Origin: Neisseria animalis
GTDB taxonomy: Bacteria > Pseudomonadota > Gammaproteobacteria > Burkholderiales > Neisseriaceae
Reading direction: 5' to 3'
DNA length: 64,000 nt
NCBI RefSeq assembly: GCF_900636515.1
Contig: NZ_LR134287.1
Span: 1,550,001-1,614,000 of the forward strand
The notes beneath the pieces were generated by a model, which was not told where the DNA came from, ran no database searches, and worked only from the letters and a program-made list of their open reading frames with translations. Both the position numbers and the translations under genes were made by a program. Below, one piece after another: positions 49,741-60,947 of the stretch. Every line of letters begins with the position of its first letter. The first letter of the stretch is position 1.

Positions 49741-52700
49741 TCATGTTTTTACCTGCGGCGAAGGTTACGGTTTCGCCCGGTTGTACCAACTCGCTTGAAC
49801 CACCTTCTGAAGTTACATACCAACCGCTTTCGTTGATGGTTTTCGCCACTTCGTCTGCGGTAATCAGGCTGGTGGTGTCGCCGGCATCGGCTACTTTACC
49901 GCCGTTTACGGTCAGGTCGATGGTTTTAACTTTCAACTCGCCTGTTTCAGAGTCTTTTTCCAGCGTTTTGTTGTCGGTTTTAACGGACAGGTCGAACTCA
50001 GCCGCACCATTGGCGTTGGTGCCTGTCTTGATGTCTACTGACTTGTCGGTTGATACAACAGTTTCTTTTGACTCCGCTACCGTGTCTTTTAACTGTTTCA
50101 CGTTAACAGCATCTGTGTCATTCTCACCCGCTTTGACGTTGGTGATGTTGACTGAATCGCCGTTCGGACCTTCTACTTTCAGGTTGCCGCCGTCAGCGGT
50201 AATCTTAGGACCTGTGTCGCCAAACTGTACGCTGTTGAAGTTCACATCATCTTTAGTGGCGTAAGTGAAGGTTTGGCCTTCTTGTACCAAGGTCATGTTT
50301 TTACCTGCGGCGAAGGTTACGGTTTCGCCCGGTTGTACCAGCTCGTTGGTGCCGTTTTCAGCTGCGGTAACGTTCCAGCCTGAGTTGTTGATGGCATTAA
50401 CCACTTGGTCTGCGGTGAAGACGGTGGTATCGCCGCCTTCAACGTTTACCTGACCTGCGGTAAAGGTTGCATCGCCCGCTTTCGGTACGTTTACGTTGTA
50501 GATGGTTTGACCGTTGTCGCCTGTCGAGGTGGTTACTTGCGCCAGACCTTCGCCGGTTACTTCGGTTTTAGCCGCTTTGATGTCTTGATTGGTTTTGTCG
50601 ATTACTTGATACAGTTGCGAACCGTTGATGGCATCGGTTGAGGTTGCGGTAATTTGACCTGCGGCAACGTTTTGGATTTGGCGTTCTGCGCCAACATCGC
50701 CAACAGATACCACACCTGCCGGTGTTTTACCGGCAAAGCCTGAATAAGTAACATCACCAATAGTTGCGCTTGAAGTCGGAGTGGCGGCAACTGTGGTCGA
50801 GCCTGCGCCCAAGGCTACCGAATTGGCTTCAGTTGCTTTGGCATTATGACCCAAAGAAATAGCGTTATCTGCGGTGGCAGAGGCGTTTACGCCCATGGTC
50901 ATGGAGTATGTGCCTGTTGCGCCACCGATTTGGTGGTACAAACCTGCGTTATTGGCTTGTTTTTCTTGAATACGAGCGAACTTCTCTTTCAGGTTGTTCA
51001 ACTCTTCTTGCAATTCCGCACGCACTTCCATATTGGTTGCAGCATTTACTTCTGCTTGTTTTGCATCAATATCGGCTTGCGTTACGCTGAACCAGTCGTC
51101 ATATTGCTCTTGAGTACCGTCGTTAACGTGGGTGTAGCCGTTTTTCACTTTGGCGGCCAGAGAGAAGAGCTGAGAACCGTTTACCGCGTCGGTAGAGTCT
51201 TTGGCAATCAAACCTGCTGCCAAGTTTTGGATACGGCGTTCTGCGCCGACATCACCGACAGAAACCACGGAAATCGGTTGTGCGCCTTCAAAGTTACGAC
51301 CCAAGCCTGCCCAGCCTTCGTATTCTACGCCGTTGATTTCTACTTGGTCGTAGTAAGACATACCGGCAGTATTTGCTGTTTTTGTCGTGCTGGTTACACT
51401 GTTCGCACCTAAGGCAACAGAGTATTTGCCGTTAGCAACTGAGCCTTCACCCAATGCAGTTGCAGATGTTGCAGTTGCTGAAGAACCTGCACCCACCGCA
51501 GTTGAGTCAGTAGCAGATGCTGTTGAGTTGTTACCTAACGCAGTTGAAGCGTAGCCATTTGCACTAGATTCACTACCAAATGCACTTGCCTTTTGAGCAG
51601 TAGCTTCTGATTGAGCACCTGCTGCTGTTGAGTAAATACCTGTTGCATTAGATTTATAACCCGTTGCAACCGCACCTTTTTTATCAGCCAAAGCCCCTGT
51701 ACCCACAGCTGTTGATTCATTGCCAGATGCTGTAGATTTATTACCTAAAGCTGTTGAAGCATAGCCACTTGCTGTGGTTTCACTACCATAAGCACTTGAG
51801 TTTTGAGCAGTAGCTTCTGATTGAGCACCTGCTGCTGTTGAGTAAATACCTGTTGCATTAGATTTATAACCCGTTGCAACCGCACCTTTTTTATCAGCCA
51901 AAGCCCCTGTACCCACAGCTGTTGATTCATTGCCAGATGCTGTAGATTTATTACCTAAAGCTGTTGAAGCATAGCCACTTGCTGTGGTTTCACTACCATA
52001 AGCACTTGAGTTTTGGTCAGTAGCTTTTGCCAGAGCACCCGTTGCTGTTGAGTAAATACCTGTTGCTAATGCTGCATTACCTGTTGCAACCGCACTTGAG
52101 TTTGTTGCTTTTGCATCAGAACCTGTTGCAACAGCATTATTAGCTGTTGCTTGTGCATCAGTACCCGTTGCTGTTGCAGAATGACCTGTAGCATCAGATC
52201 CTTTACCTAAAGAAGTCGCATAAGTACCACTTGCTGTTGCATCTGTACCTAATGCAGTAGAAGACTGTCTGCTTGCAAGTGCATTAAAACCGATAGCGAT
52301 AGAGTCAGCTTCGTTTGTAGAAGTTGGCTTAGCAATTGCACCTTCACCAATAGCAATACCGTGGTTAGCAGTTGAGCTTGAACCTTTACCGATAGCAATT
52401 AAACCACCAATATCATCAGTTTCGCTACCACCATAAGCGTTTTTACCGATTACCACATTGCCGTCTGTAGTTGCATTACCACCCATAGTGGTTTCATCGC
52501 CCGGAATATCTGATCTTGCGCCGGGACCGATTACTACGGAGTTCAATGTACCCACAGCAGCTTTACCGATGGTTACAGAGCCTTCACCCCTTGCTGTAGC
52601 ACCACTACCCACAGCGATTGCAGAGCCACCATTAGATACAGCAGCAGTATTAGTGCCTTCATGAATAGAAATCAAACCATCAGCCGCTGTTGCTGCAAAG

Positions 52701-52882
52701 GCCGTCTGAGAAATGGCGAATGCACCAATCAGCGCAACCATCATGCGGCTTACGGTACGGCGCGCGCCTGTTGCGCTGCTGCCTTCTTTGCTGGAAGTTT
52801 TCCCTTTATTGGCAGCCAATTCGGATACTACAACTATCCGACCGGTTGCCTCGTCGTATTTTGTTTTATAAATCTTATTCAT
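48968..52882 (-). CDS. Trimeric autotransporter adhesin, N-terminal part (ESPR signal, YadA-like head; frameshifted)
   Basis: 1,304 codons starting MNKIYKTKYDEATGRIVVV, an extended signal-peptide (ESPR) region, with cleavage likely after SQTAFA near residue 64. The head consists of YadA-type 14-residue repeats (SxAxG patterns such as STALGNKSTASGNESTAVG), then necks (DAINGSQLYQV, DAVNVKQL) and the start of the stalk repeats. One T is missing on the plus strand near 49,005 relative to four other copies (GAGTTGTG versus GAGTTTGTG), so the frame leaves the adhesin and stops at 48,968. The joined gene would span 39,924-52,882, about 4,319 residues. As read, the head would lack an anchor. Confidence 0.88.
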   Translation of the reverse strand: MNKIYKTKYDEATGRIVVVSELAANKGKTSSKEGSSATGARRTVSRMMVALIGAFAISQTAFAATAADGLISIHEGTNTAAVSNGGSAIAVGSGATARGEGSVTIGKAAVGTLNSVVIGPGARSDIPGDETTMGGNATTDGNVVIGKNAYGGSETDDIGGLIAIGKGSSSTANHGIAIGEGAIAKPTSTNEADSIAIGFNALASRQSSTALGTDATASGTYATSLGKGSDATGHSATATGTDAQATANNAVATGSDAKATNSSAVATGNAALATGIYSTATGALAKATDQNSSAYGSETTASGYASTALGNKSTASGNESTAVGTGALADKKGAVATGYKSNATGIYSTAAGAQSEATAQNSSAYGSETTASGYASTALGNKSTASGNESTAVGTGALADKKGAVATGYKSNATGIYSTAAGAQSEATAQKASAFGSESSANGYASTALGNNSTASATDSTAVGAGSSATATSATALGEGSVANGKYSVALGANSVTSTTKTANTAGMSYYDQVEINGVEYEGWAGLGRNFEGAQPISVVSVGDVGAERRIQNLAAGLIAKDSTDAVNGSQLFSLAAKVKNGYTHVNDGTQEQYDDWFSVTQADIDAKQAEVNAATNMEVRAELQEELNNLKEKFARIQEKQANNAGLYHQIGGATGTYSMTMGVNASATADNAISLGHNAKATEANSVALGAGSTTVAATPTSSATIGDVTYSGFAGKTPAGVVSVGDVGAERQIQNVAAGQITATSTDAINGSQLYQVIDKTNQDIKAAKTEVTGEGLAQVTTSTGDNGQTIYNVNVPKAGDATFTAGQVNVEGGDTTVFTADQVVNAINNSGWNVTAAENGTNELVQPGETVTFAAGKNMTLVQEGQTFTYATKDDVNFNSVQFGDTGPKITADGGNLKVEGPNGDSVNITNVKAGENDTDAVNVKQLKDTVAESKETVVSTDKSVDIKTGTNANGAAEFDLSVKTDNKTLEKDSETGELKVKTIDLTVNGGKVADAGDTTSLITADEVAKTINESGWYVTSEGGSSELVQPGETVTFAAGKNMTLVQDGQTFTYATKDDVNFNSVQFGDTTGPVISSNTDGAIHLGEGSTTGGPVQIVNLKSGLENPDGSTFSIADAAGDQLNNAVNVGDLKTTVKEVSADAYGLKDENGNEFKQDLGTTAQIKGDGNINTNVVTNEDGSKALEVSLSHKVDIGPGKDGQDGSLGVNGADGDSVTITPEAIVFHGKNGEDGQSGSLKMVDGLPGLDGANGLDGRDGESELRLEFDGKQLATLEDGLRFTGNNDVENKHNSTVWLPLKAKA
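51535..51980 (-). repeat. 210-bp tandem duplication in the adhesin head
   Basis: The stretch around 51535-51720 recurs at 51745-51930, period 210 bp (70 residues, five 14-residue head motifs). Its conserved part contains STAVGTGALADKKGAVATG. Confidence 0.88.
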
Positions 52883-52985
52883 GTATTAAGAACTTTAATA
52901 TTTAATAAGTGTTAGTGAATATTGTTTTCCCACACTTCCAATTCGGCGGTACTGCTGCTTCTCTTTCCATGCGGTATTTGGAAAC

Positions 52986-53024
52986 GGCAAGGGGAGCGTA
53001 TCCCCTTTTCGGGACGCTCTTGCC
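52986..53024 (-). promoter_or_regulatory. Hairpin in the adhesin leader
   Basis: GGCAAG...AGCGT and ACGCTC...TTGCC form an imperfect stem about 100-140 bp ahead of the adhesin start. It could be a 5'-leader structure or a terminator remnant. Confidence 0.4.
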
Positions 53025-53211
53025 GCGCGCTTTGCTGCCTGCTGCTTTTTGACTTTTTTACTGGCAACAGACAAATCCCAGCAGCATTATACTGCGTTTT
53101 GCCATGGGTTTATAGTGGTTGGGCAAGATGGGAAGGAGTTGATTTGCTTTTATTTATCGGCTTTTTTGCGCCTGCTTATCTACCTGCACGGGTGTATGTT
53201 TTAAGCTGCTG

Positions 53212-53226
53212 AAAAAAAAAAAAAAA
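53212..53226. repeat. Homopolymer of 15 A (plus strand)
   Basis: A mononucleotide tract 330 bp upstream of the adhesin. Tracts of this length are prone to slippage. Confidence 0.9.
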
Positions 53227-53495
53227 TGGCGGGGTTTGGGGCGGCGGGGTTTGGCAGGGGATTGTTGTTTTTTTGCAATGGCAGCGAAAAAAGCTAAGGC
53301 TTTGAATTTGCGAAATTTTAGAGCTTTTATTCAGTTTTTGACAGCAGATCGGCGCGAGGCTTTTTGCAGACGGCCTTTGCGGGGGTTTGGGGGTTGGGAG
53401 CGGGAATGTGCTGCGGGGTTTTGGGAACGGGAGTTTGGCCGCTTTAGGAAGGGTAATTTTTTGATAAGTTGGGGTATGGTTTTGCAAACAACAGG

Positions 53496-53602
53496 TATAG
53501 TCATTTAAAATAAGAATGATACAGCGTTGCTTTTCCTTGCCGTACTATGTGTACTGTCTGCGGCTTCGCTGCCTTGTCTCATTCTTATTTTATTCGACTA
53601 TA
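53496..53602 (-). mobile_element. Correia-like miniature element, copy 8 (first of a tandem triplet)
   Basis: 107 bp in reverse orientation (TATAGTCATTT at left). It has TGCTTTTCC in place of TGCTTTGCC. Its terminal TA is shared with copy 9. Confidence 0.9.
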
Positions 53603-53707
53603 TAGTCATTTAAAACAAGAATGATACAGCATTGCTTTGCCTTGCCGTACTATGTGTACTGTCTGCAGCTTCGCTGCCTTGTCTCATTCTTATTTTATTC
53701 GACTATA
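53601..53707 (-). mobile_element. Correia-like miniature element, copy 9 (second of a tandem triplet)
   Basis: 107 bp in reverse orientation, with AAAACAAG and CAGCATTGC variants shared only with copy 10. It shares its terminal TA dinucleotides with both neighbours. Confidence 0.9.
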
Positions 53708-53812
53708 TAGTCATTTAAAACAAGAATGATACAGCATTGCTTTGCCTTGCCGTACTATGTGTACTGTCTGCAGCTTCGCTGCCTTGTCTCATTCTTATTT
53801 TATTCGACTATA
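53706..53812 (-). mobile_element. Correia-like miniature element, copy 10 (third of a tandem triplet)
   Basis: 107 bp, identical to copy 9, so the pair probably arose by tandem duplication with a 105-bp period. Confidence 0.9.
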
Positions 53813-53866
53813 TTATCGGTTTTGATTTTGGGTTTGGTTTGTTGTTTGTTTTGCAAAGGTTTCGGG

Positions 53867-55993
53867 CTAGGGGGATTTTGGGGGTTTTGGGGTGTTTTGT
53901 TGGGGCTTGAGCCATTGCCATTGCTCTTTGAGGGTTTGGGCGATGGCTTTTTGTTTTTCGGCGGGGGTGTGCATTCCTTGGGTTAATCGGCGGTAATCTA
54001 GGGTAAGGGCGGGGTTGTCGAGGCTGCCGCTGATTTGCAGGGGTATGGGTTTGGCTTGGGGATTGCGGGGGTTGTAGATGATCAGGGTTTCGTTGAGTTT
54101 GTTGCGGGCGAAGTCGGTATGGCCGCTGCTTAGGGCGTGCAGGCTTTCGGCATACAGGCGGGTGTTTTGGTGGCTGCCGATGCCGTTTTGTATGTTGCTT
54201 TGGTAGGTAAAGCGGGTAAAGGGGGTTTGGGGATTTTGGGCGGTTTGGTTGATTTTGCCGCTTTGGAGAATGTTGTGCAGGTCGATGCCGTGCCAGATGC
54301 CGTCTGTAATATCGAGGTTGATGCTGCCGCTCAGGGTTTGACTGATGGGGCGGATGTTTTGGGCGTTCAGGTCGATGGCGGCTTGGGCGGTACCGCTCAG
54401 GTTGCGGAAGTTGAAGGTGTCTTGCAGCAGGGGGCGGATGTGTACGCCGCTGATGTGCTGCTGCAGGCGGTAGCGGAGGGGTTGGGTGTTGGACAGGGAA
54501 AATGTGCCGTTGGTTTTGCCGCCGTAGAGTTCGGCTTGGAAGGGGGATACGGCCAGCTCTTTGCTGTTTGCGCGGATTTGGGCGGTCAGGTTGTCCATCT
54601 GCGCGCGGGGAAGCTGTATGCTGCCGATGCGGAGATTGGCGGCGATTTGGGGGGCGTTCGGCTGCGCGAGCCATGCGGGATATTCGGGGTTTGCTTGGCT
54701 GATTTCCTGCCAATAGGGGGTAAGGTTGAGCTTTTGCAGGGCAACGGCGGCTTCTATTTGGGCGATGCCTGCGGGATTGCGGCGGCCTTGTAGATTCAAG
54801 ACGGCGGGGCTGCGGTCGAACAGGCCTTGGAATGCGCCCTGCCAGCTTTGGTCGGGGGCGATGTTCAGGCTGCCTTGTAGGTCGGTATTGAAATGGGGGG
54901 CGGTAGGCTCGGTAAGGGTTTGGCGGCGGAGGGTGAGCTTGAGCGGTTTGGTTTCGATGCCTGCGCCCTGCTGCCAGAGCAAGGGGGCGGCGGCGGTAAA
55001 TTGGGTTTGGTGGTAAACGGTTTGGTGGCTGCCTTTGATTTCTGCGGCGGCAATGGTGGCGACTTTGGGGCGGAGGTTGGCTTTGTCGAGGGTAAGGGTG
55101 GCGCTCCAGCGGCTATGCTGGTCGGCGGCGGTAAGGGTACTGCTCAGGGTGTTGATGTGCAGCCGCTCGGGGGTAAGCTCCCATTGGGGGATTTGGGCGG
55201 TAAGGTGGAGGTTTTGATGGCTGCTGTCTGCGCTGATTATGGTATGAGCGGCTTGCAGGCGGTGCTGCTGCGGCTGCCATTGCAGGGCGGCTTCTGCTTG
55301 GATTTCTAATGGCTGATTTTGCAGACGGCCTTGGGCTTGCAGGCGGAAATCGGGTATGCGCCAGCTTTGGGCTTCTGCTTTCCATACGCCCTGCCCCTGC
55401 CATGTTACGGGGTGGGTTTGATGGGGTAAGGTGCCGCTGATTTGAAAGCGGCGGCCGTCTGCTTTTTCGGCTTGCAGGTTGAGATTGAGGGCTTGGATTG
55501 TTTGGCTGCCTGCGGGGGTTTGGATTTGCAGACGGCTGTTGGCGATAATCAGGCGGTTGACGGCGGCGCTGCGGCGTTCGGCAAGGTCTTGTATGCTCCA
55601 ACTGCGGTCTTGGTTTTGCTGTATGGAGGCTTCGGCATGGTCGATAATCCATTTTTCGATGATGGGTTGGCGCTGCCAAAGGCTCTGCCATGCGAAGCCG
55701 ATTTGGGTGCGCTTGATGCGGATGGCGGCATCGCGGCGGTCGGGGCGCGAGATGATGATGTTGTGCAGGGTAAGGGTTGGGCGGGGAAACCAGCTTCTGC
55801 CGATTTCGCTGTCGAAGCGAATGGTACGGCGGGTATTTTGCAGGGCTTGGTCTGCCCATGCCTGTATGCGCTCGGGGCTGAAAATGTGGTACACCGACGC
55901 GCTCATGCCGACAAACAGCAATACGGCGGCGGTTGCGCCGAAGGCTGCTAGTTTGAGGCGGTGTTTGTTGGCGTTAAAAAGGCGGTCGGGCAT
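53867..55993 (-). CDS. AsmA family protein
   Basis: A 708-residue inner-membrane-anchored periplasmic protein. One N-terminal helix (LKLAAFGATAAVLLFVGMSA, about 13-32) precedes the AsmA N-terminal domain (ERIQAWADQALQNTRRTIRF, FPRPTLTLHNIIIS) and a long beta-rich region ending in the AsmA C-terminal domain (LSGSINLDITDGIWHGIDLHNIL). AsmA-like proteins are linked to lipid transport and outer-membrane assembly. It is unusually rich in Gln, Pro and Ala. It lies 79 bp downstream of dusB in a tatD-dusB-asmA arrangement. Confidence 0.85.
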   Translation of the reverse strand: MPDRLFNANKHRLKLAAFGATAAVLLFVGMSASVYHIFSPERIQAWADQALQNTRRTIRFDSEIGRSWFPRPTLTLHNIIISRPDRRDAAIRIKRTQIGFAWQSLWQRQPIIEKWIIDHAEASIQQNQDRSWSIQDLAERRSAAVNRLIIANSRLQIQTPAGSQTIQALNLNLQAEKADGRRFQISGTLPHQTHPVTWQGQGVWKAEAQSWRIPDFRLQAQGRLQNQPLEIQAEAALQWQPQQHRLQAAHTIISADSSHQNLHLTAQIPQWELTPERLHINTLSSTLTAADQHSRWSATLTLDKANLRPKVATIAAAEIKGSHQTVYHQTQFTAAAPLLWQQGAGIETKPLKLTLRRQTLTEPTAPHFNTDLQGSLNIAPDQSWQGAFQGLFDRSPAVLNLQGRRNPAGIAQIEAAVALQKLNLTPYWQEISQANPEYPAWLAQPNAPQIAANLRIGSIQLPRAQMDNLTAQIRANSKELAVSPFQAELYGGKTNGTFSLSNTQPLRYRLQQHISGVHIRPLLQDTFNFRNLSGTAQAAIDLNAQNIRPISQTLSGSINLDITDGIWHGIDLHNILQSGKINQTAQNPQTPFTRFTYQSNIQNGIGSHQNTRLYAESLHALSSGHTDFARNKLNETLIIYNPRNPQAKPIPLQISGSLDNPALTLDYRRLTQGMHTPAEKQKAIAQTLKEQWQWLKPQQNTPKPPKSP

Positions 55994-56072
55994 GGCTGGG
56001 GCGCGGAAGGGGTTTGGGCAGTCAGTATAGCAGGTCTTGGCGGCGGTTTGCAGTTTGCAGACGGCCTTATGG

Positions 56073-57071
56073 CTATCGGTAGCTGCTCGCCCATTGGTCG
56101 GTATATTGGGGGAGCTTGTCGAGATAGGCGGCTACGGCATCGTATTGTTCGGCGGCATCGTTGATTTGGTTGATGGCGCGGCGGACGGCCTCGCCTTCGG
56201 GCATGGGGCTGAGATACCAGCCTAGATGTTTGCGGGCTATGCGGAGGCCGTCTGCGCTGCCGTAGAAGGTGTGCATGGCTTGCAGGTGGGCAAGTATGGT
56301 GCGGCTGCATTCGGCAAGGCTGAGGGGCGGCGGCAGGGTTTTATGCGCCAAATAGTGTTTGATGTCGCGAAACAACCACGGCTGGCCTTGTGCGCCCCGC
56401 CCTATCATAACGCCGTCTGCGCCGGTTTGCGCTTGGACGGCGGCGGCTTTTTGCGGGCTGGTGATGTCGCCGTTGACCCATACGGGTATGTGCAGACGGC
56501 TTTTGACTTCGGCTATCAGGCCGTATTCGGCTTCGCCTTTGTACATTTGGGTGCGGGTGCGGCCGTGGACGGCTAAGGCGGCAATGCCGGATTCTTCGGC
56601 TATTTTGGCGATGGCGGGGAGGTTTTTGTGTTCGTCTGCCCAGCCTAAGCGGGTTTTGAGGGTAACGGGTACGGTTGACGCGCCGACTACGGCTTCGAGT
56701 ATGCGGGCAACGAGTTTTTCGTTTTGCATGAGCGCGCTGCCGGCGGCAACATTGCAGACTTTTTTGGCGGGGCAGCCCATGTTGATGTCGATGACTTGTG
56801 CGCCTTGCGCGATATTGTAGCGGGCGGCTTCTGCCATCACGGCGGGGTCGTTGCCGAGGATTTGTACGGCGATGATGCCGTTTTCTGCGGAAAAGTCGCT
56901 GCGGTATTGTGATTTTTTGGTGTGCCGCAAGCTGGGATCGCTGGTGAGCATTTCGCCAACCGCCCAGCCTGCGCCGTATGCTCTGCACAGGCGGCGGAAG
57001 GGTTTGTCGGTAATGCCTGCCATCGGGGCAAGGGCGATGGGGGTTTCGATGTGGTATGTGCCGATATTCAT
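56073..57071 (-). CDS. dusB: tRNA-dihydrouridine synthase DusB type
   Basis: A 332-residue FMN enzyme that reduces uridines in the tRNA D-loop. LAPMAGITDKPFRRLCR is at residues 14-30, the catalytic Cys lies in INMGCPAKKVCN near 100, and TLKTRLGW, AVHGRTRTQMYKG and GADGVMIGRGAQGQPW bind FMN and substrate. Sequence and length fit DusB. Its ATG overlaps the tatD stop by four bases, so the two are translationally coupled. Confidence 0.93.
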   Translation of the reverse strand: MNIGTYHIETPIALAPMAGITDKPFRRLCRAYGAGWAVGEMLTSDPSLRHTKKSQYRSDFSAENGIIAVQILGNDPAVMAEAARYNIAQGAQVIDINMGCPAKKVCNVAAGSALMQNEKLVARILEAVVGASTVPVTLKTRLGWADEHKNLPAIAKIAEESGIAALAVHGRTRTQMYKGEAEYGLIAEVKSRLHIPVWVNGDITSPQKAAAVQAQTGADGVMIGRGAQGQPWLFRDIKHYLAHKTLPPPLSLAECSRTILAHLQAMHTFYGSADGLRIARKHLGWYLSPMPEGEAVRRAINQINDAAEQYDAVAAYLDKLPQYTDQWASSYR

Positions 57072-57865
57072 GATGTCGGGGTTTCGGGTGGGGTTATACC
57101 GTCTGCAAAAAGCAGGTTGATGTTTTTTTCGGTTTGGCGGGAAAGTTCTTCTATGCTGATGCCGCGCAAGGCGGCGGTTTCGGCGGCAATGCGGCGGATG
57201 TTGGCCGGGGTGTTGACGGCGTTTTTCAGCATGAAGGGGCTGTCGGTTTCCAATACGATGCGCTCCGGCGGCAGCTTGGCGGCGGCTTGGCGGACTTTTT
57301 TCGCTGTCGGGTTTAGCAGCAATGAGCCGATGCCGATGTAAAAGCCGTACCGTATCAGGCTTTCGGCTTCTTCTAGGCTGCCTGAAAAGGCATGGATAAT
57401 GCCGCCTTGGGTAAAATTTGCGGCTTTGACGGCGGCAATCACGGCGGCGGAGGCTTTGACGTTGTGGACGATAATCCGCCGCTTGAGCCGCTGCGCCAAT
57501 TCAAGCTGCCTGATGAAAACCTGCTGCTGAACCGCCCATGCTGCTTTGTGCTGCTGGAGATAGTCCAGCCCTGCTTCACCTACCCATGCTTGCGGATATT
57601 GCTGCAACAGGGTTTCCAAGCTCTGCCAGTTTTGCTCGGATATATCGGCGGCAAACCACGGATGTATGCCGAATGCGATGCGGATTTGCTGATTTGCAGA
57701 CGGCCTTTCGGGTAAATCTGCGACTTGCTGCCAATCGTGTGGCGCAGTGGCGGGAACAAGAAAGCGGTATACGCCTGCTGCTTCGGCTTCTGACAATACG
57801 CTAGGCAGGTTGTTTTGCCATACGGGTTCGGCCAAGTGGCAATGGCTGTCGGTAAAACGTATCAT
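57068..57865 (-). CDS. TatD family metal-dependent deoxyribonuclease
   Basis: A 265-residue TIM-barrel amidohydrolase-fold DNase. Metal ligands appear as DSHCHL (residues 6-11), GEAGLDY near 116, IVHNVKASAA, IIHAFSGSLEEAE and LETDSPFM near 207. The family has 3'-5' exonuclease activity implicated in DNA repair and DNA turnover. It forms the first gene of a tatD-dusB-asmA transcription unit. VHN where VHCR is common in the family is a minor variation. Confidence 0.9.
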   Translation of the reverse strand: MIRFTDSHCHLAEPVWQNNLPSVLSEAEAAGVYRFLVPATAPHDWQQVADLPERPSANQQIRIAFGIHPWFAADISEQNWQSLETLLQQYPQAWVGEAGLDYLQQHKAAWAVQQQVFIRQLELAQRLKRRIIVHNVKASAAVIAAVKAANFTQGGIIHAFSGSLEEAESLIRYGFYIGIGSLLLNPTAKKVRQAAAKLPPERIVLETDSPFMLKNAVNTPANIRRIAAETAALRGISIEELSRQTEKNINLLFADGITPPETPTS

Positions 57866-57927
57866 CGGCGGGGTTTGGGGTGGTTTGAGGTGCTTTATTG
57901 TATCGCTTTCTGCTTTTCTTTGCCCGA

Positions 57928-58034
57928 TATAGTCATTTCAAATAAGAATGATACAGCGTTGCTTTGCCTTGCCGTACTATGTGTACTGTCTGCGGCTTCG
58001 CTGCCTTGTCTCATTCTTATTTTATTCGACTATA
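57928..58034 (-). mobile_element. Correia-like miniature element, copy 11
   Basis: 107 bp in reverse orientation, with ATTTCAAATAAG in place of ATTTAAAATAAG, between tatD and the ppsA terminator. Confidence 0.9.
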
Positions 58035-58075
58035 TATATTGTGGCGTGCGCCTGATAATGCCGTCTGCAAATGGA

Positions 58076-58109
58076 AAAAAAGCCGCCCTATTTTCATAAG
58101 GCGGCTTTG
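58076..58109 (-). terminator. ppsA terminator
   Basis: On the minus strand GCCGCCTTATG and CATAGGGCGGC-like arms (GCCGCC/GGCGGC core) form a hairpin followed by seven T. A DUS core lies between it and the gene. Confidence 0.85.
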
Positions 58110-58132
58110 CTGTCTTTTTGCAGACGGCCTGA

Positions 58133-60520
<2,388 letters not shown>

Positions 60521-60947
60521 TTTTCATCCATTCGTATGTATGTTAAAAAAGAAATGAATCAGCCTGAATATTCTAAGTCATACAATCCCGCCCTGTCATG
60601 TATTTTATATGCGGAAAACGGCTGATGCCGTCTGAAAAATTGCGGACGTTTGCCTTGTAGTAAAATGAAACCTTATCTACCCGATATGTGGAAAACCGCT
60701 GATTTCCTTATAATTCATAGGCTTTAAAATAAGTTAATGATTTTCCGAACATTCGATAAATATGATAAATCAGCATAAAATGCTAATTTTTTCAAAATAA
60801 CTTATAAAAAATGTGTATTTTAATTTTATTTAATTCTGTTGTAATGTTGTGTAATCTTTACACAATGCTTTATCTCCGCCCGTGCTCTTGATATGATAAT
60901 CGCCTGAAACCCCTATTCCAAAATTTATTTTTTACAGAAAGAATACC
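60521..60947. other. Divergent promoter region between ppsA and ppsR
   Basis: A 427-bp AT-rich gap, especially at 60720-60890, with one canonical DUS near 60628. Both promoters should lie here, but I cannot place them with confidence. No gene is seen. Confidence 0.5.

Larger units (their letters stand above)
52883..53495 (-). other. Adhesin upstream region
   Basis: About 610 bp between the adhesin start and the Correia-like array. The first 40 bp are AT-rich. A strong imperfect inverted repeat lies at 52986-53024. A run of 15 A (15 T on the coding strand) lies at 53212-53226. A GT-rich low-complexity stretch spans 53226-53480. No convincing gene is present. Confidence 0.55.

Noticed and set aside
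53176..53487. 103-codon minus-strand frame through the A-tract upstream of the adhesin
   Set aside because: Low-complexity Pro/Lys/Phe translation with no ribosome-binding site; best seen as leader sequence.
60521..60947. FNR/ArcA-type palindrome in the ppsA-ppsR gap
   Set aside because: TCGATAAATATGATAAATCA resembles half-sites but AT-richness makes such matches likely by chance.
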